Below are positions 62,553 through 64,000 of a DNA stretch of 64,000 nt, piece after piece. The notes beneath the pieces were generated by a model. It did not search any database. It saw nothing but the letters and a program-made list of their open reading frames with translations, and was not told the DNA's origin. Position numbers and translations under genes: made by a program. The stretch spans positions 366,001-430,000 of the forward strand of contig JALDNG010000080.1 of the NCBI GenBank assembly GCA_024349245.1. The letters run 5' to 3'. Each line of letters starts with the position of its first letter. The first letter of the stretch is position 1. This stretch comes from Neodontobutis hainanensis (lineage: Eukaryota; Chordata; Actinopteri; Gobiiformes; Odontobutidae).

Positions 62553-64000
62553 GTTCCCTATCAAAAGCTACACTCGATGCTGCGTCGCATACGCTATGGG
62601 GAAACACTCTTTGTGTGATCGGTTGTGAAGCCAAGAATTGGCTTATATAACCTCTGTTGGTGATGCAGCTCATCAGCGGCAGCTGTGTGATTGAGCGCAC
62701 CTGAACAGAGGGTATAAGAACTCATGACGCGGAAGCGTCTTTTCAGGTTACTTTGTCTTTAGATCGCCCGGACATGCCCAGTGTGGCACTGCAGCGCAGC
62801 ATTGTGTGAAGTGTGAACAAACCTACTCTCTGTGCCAGTACGAAAAAACATAAATAATAATAATACTAATAAAAGAAAGAGGTGTGAACAAGTAATCCCT
62901 TTCTGAAGCAAACAGTACATTTAAATAAATAAATAAATAAGTATCATGACTCATTTCATGAAGAAATGTGTTCCTCCGTGCCAGAGGCACATTTCTGACG
63001 ATGATCAGCATGAATTTTGCTTTGAGTGTATTGGGGAAGAACACACAGCCCTCGAACTTTCTGGGGAGTGTGAGCACTGTGATCTTTTGCCTGCTAAGTT
63101 CCTACGTGCCCGGGTCGCTTTCTTTAAAGAGGAGCGAGCCGCCTCCCCACTCCGGTCATGGGGTTCACGTGTTGATCTGGCTGAGGTGCAGGGATCAAGT
63201 AGTCCTATGTCCCTTGCGCTCTCGCCAGATGAGGCAGACACCAGCTCTGTGATCGGGCAGCCGTGCTCCGGCGCTTCCCCCGAGCACGTCGATGAAGCCT
63301 TATCCCTGGCTTCTGGGGTCTCTTCCCGCTCTGACACGGCTTTTGAGGAGCTGCTTGAGGTGGTGGGCTATGGGTTGATGGCCCAAGTGAAGGACGCTTG
63401 CAGGCTATCTCTCCCCCGGGACATCGTCCTCCCTAAGAAAGCCTACACTCCCCAACAAGCCATGCCGGTTCACGTCATCACTGGTGGGGAAGGCTTTCCA
63501 GGCGGCGAGTCAGGCTGGTGCAGCACTGCACACCATGGCGGTTTTGCAGGCATACCAGGCTGAGCTGCTCAAAGATTTGAGCACAGGGGGTACTGTGGAC
63601 GAGGACATGTTTTCTGAGCTACGCCGTGCCACAGACCTCTCTCTCCATGCAACTAAGCAGACGGCCCGCGCTATTGGCCGCTCCATGTCGGCTTTGGTTG
63701 CGACGGAAAGACATTTGTGGCTTAACCTCACAGGCATCAAGGAGAAGGACCGCGCCTTCCTCCTGGAAGCACCCATCTCGCCTTCCGGTCTTTTTGGCGA
63801 CGCGGTAGACTCCGTCGCCACTAAGTTCCGCTAGGCTAAACGGTACAAGGAGGCGTTTGTGAGGTTCCTTCCTCGCCGTGCTCAGCAGCCGGGACCGTCG
63901 GCTACCCAGTCACGGCCAGGTCCAGCCCCTTCCAGAGAAAAGCGGGCTGCCCAGAAGGAGAATGTGGCGAATTAGGCCCCCCCTTGTAAGGACTGGGGAG
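62553..64000 (+). mobile_element. DIRS-type tyrosine-recombinase retroelement, 5' part (runs off window)
   Basis: Starts at GTTCCCTATCAAAAGC, which resembles the terminal repeat of fish DIRS elements. It has a promoter-like GGTATAAGAAC (62,708) and a leader to the ATG at 62,946. The gag-like ORF is below. The RT, methyltransferase and recombinase regions would lie beyond 64,000. Confidence 0.65.
62946..63975 (+). pseudogene. DIRS-type gag-like ORF1, frameshifted
   Basis: Frame one (62,946 to about 63,475): a Cys/His-rich start KKCVPPCQRHISDDDQHEF, CFECIGEEHTALEL, then ECEHCDLLPAKFLRARVAFF. The C-x2-C ... GxxH ... C-x2-C pattern is typical of DIRS1-like gag in fish. A Ser/acidic linker follows. 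Near 63,475 a one-base shift moves to the frame VGKAFQAASQAGAALHTMAV, then HLWLNLTGIKEKDRAFLLEA and PISPSGLFGDAVDSVATKFR. A TAG at 63,832-63,834 interrupts the continuing frame (AKRYKEAFVRFLPRRAQQPG), which reaches the next stop at 63,973. Two lesions mean this copy is not functional. Confidence 0.7.

Overview
This window looks like vertebrate nuclear DNA, most likely from a ray-finned (teleost) fish. The evidence is the set of fish-typical repeats packed together: tRNA-derived SINEs with a 'GGGCAAGACACTT' body, L2-clade and Rex3/RTE-type LINEs, Penelope-like elements with a GIY-YIG nuclease, a Gmr1-type Ty3/gypsy element, a DIRS-type retroelement, hAT and P-element (THAP9-like) transposase remnants, and long (TA)n tracts. 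I see no intact host protein-coding gene and no functional tRNA, rRNA or CRISPR locus. Nearly every protein-like reading frame belongs to a decayed transposable element (TE). Family names rest on motif recognition, not on database searches.

Layout. 1-15.3 kb: mostly single-copy-looking DNA, parts of it reminiscent of conserved non-coding sequence, with scattered SINEs, LINE tails, an L2 remnant (8.5-9.2 kb) and two copies of an unassigned DNA transposon family (1.2-2.0 and 9.4-9.7 kb). 15.8-18.4 kb: a broken Ty3/gypsy element (minus strand) split by a short LTR-like insertion. 18.4-24.1 kb: LTR remnants, small repeats, a SINE, microsatellites and unique DNA. 24.15-27.0 kb: LINE remnants, mainly an L2-clade element (minus). 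28.9-34.24 kb: a Gmr1-type element (minus) whose pol order is protease-integrase-RT-RNase H, with a nested solo LTR in its leader. 35.0-36.3 kb: a Rex3-type fragment (minus). 36.9-38.4 kb: an element bounded by perfect 19-bp inverted repeats. 40.4-41.5 kb: Penelope-like and LINE fragments. 42.4-43.5 kb: a dispersed repeat and a foldback (inverted-repeat) element. 44.6-47.6 kb: a hAT transposase remnant, a P-element transposase last exon and a hAT deletion derivative. 49.8-50.6 and 54.9-55.8 kb: Penelope-like fragments in inverted arrangement. 52.0-54.6 kb: the most complete element, a Rex3-type LINE with an inverted 5' end, a frameshift and a (GATG)n tail. 56.3-56.7 kb: a 21-bp minisatellite. 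57.2-60.4 kb: a composite repeat with about 1.1-kb tandem units. 60.4-62.5 kb: a local duplication, then conserved-looking unique DNA. 62.55-64 kb: the 5' end of a DIRS-type retroelement that runs off the window.

The coding content does not form a pathway. Its interest lies in insertion history (nesting, target duplications, 5' inversion, deletion derivatives) and in the possible regulatory DNA between the TEs. The window most plausibly samples a gene desert.
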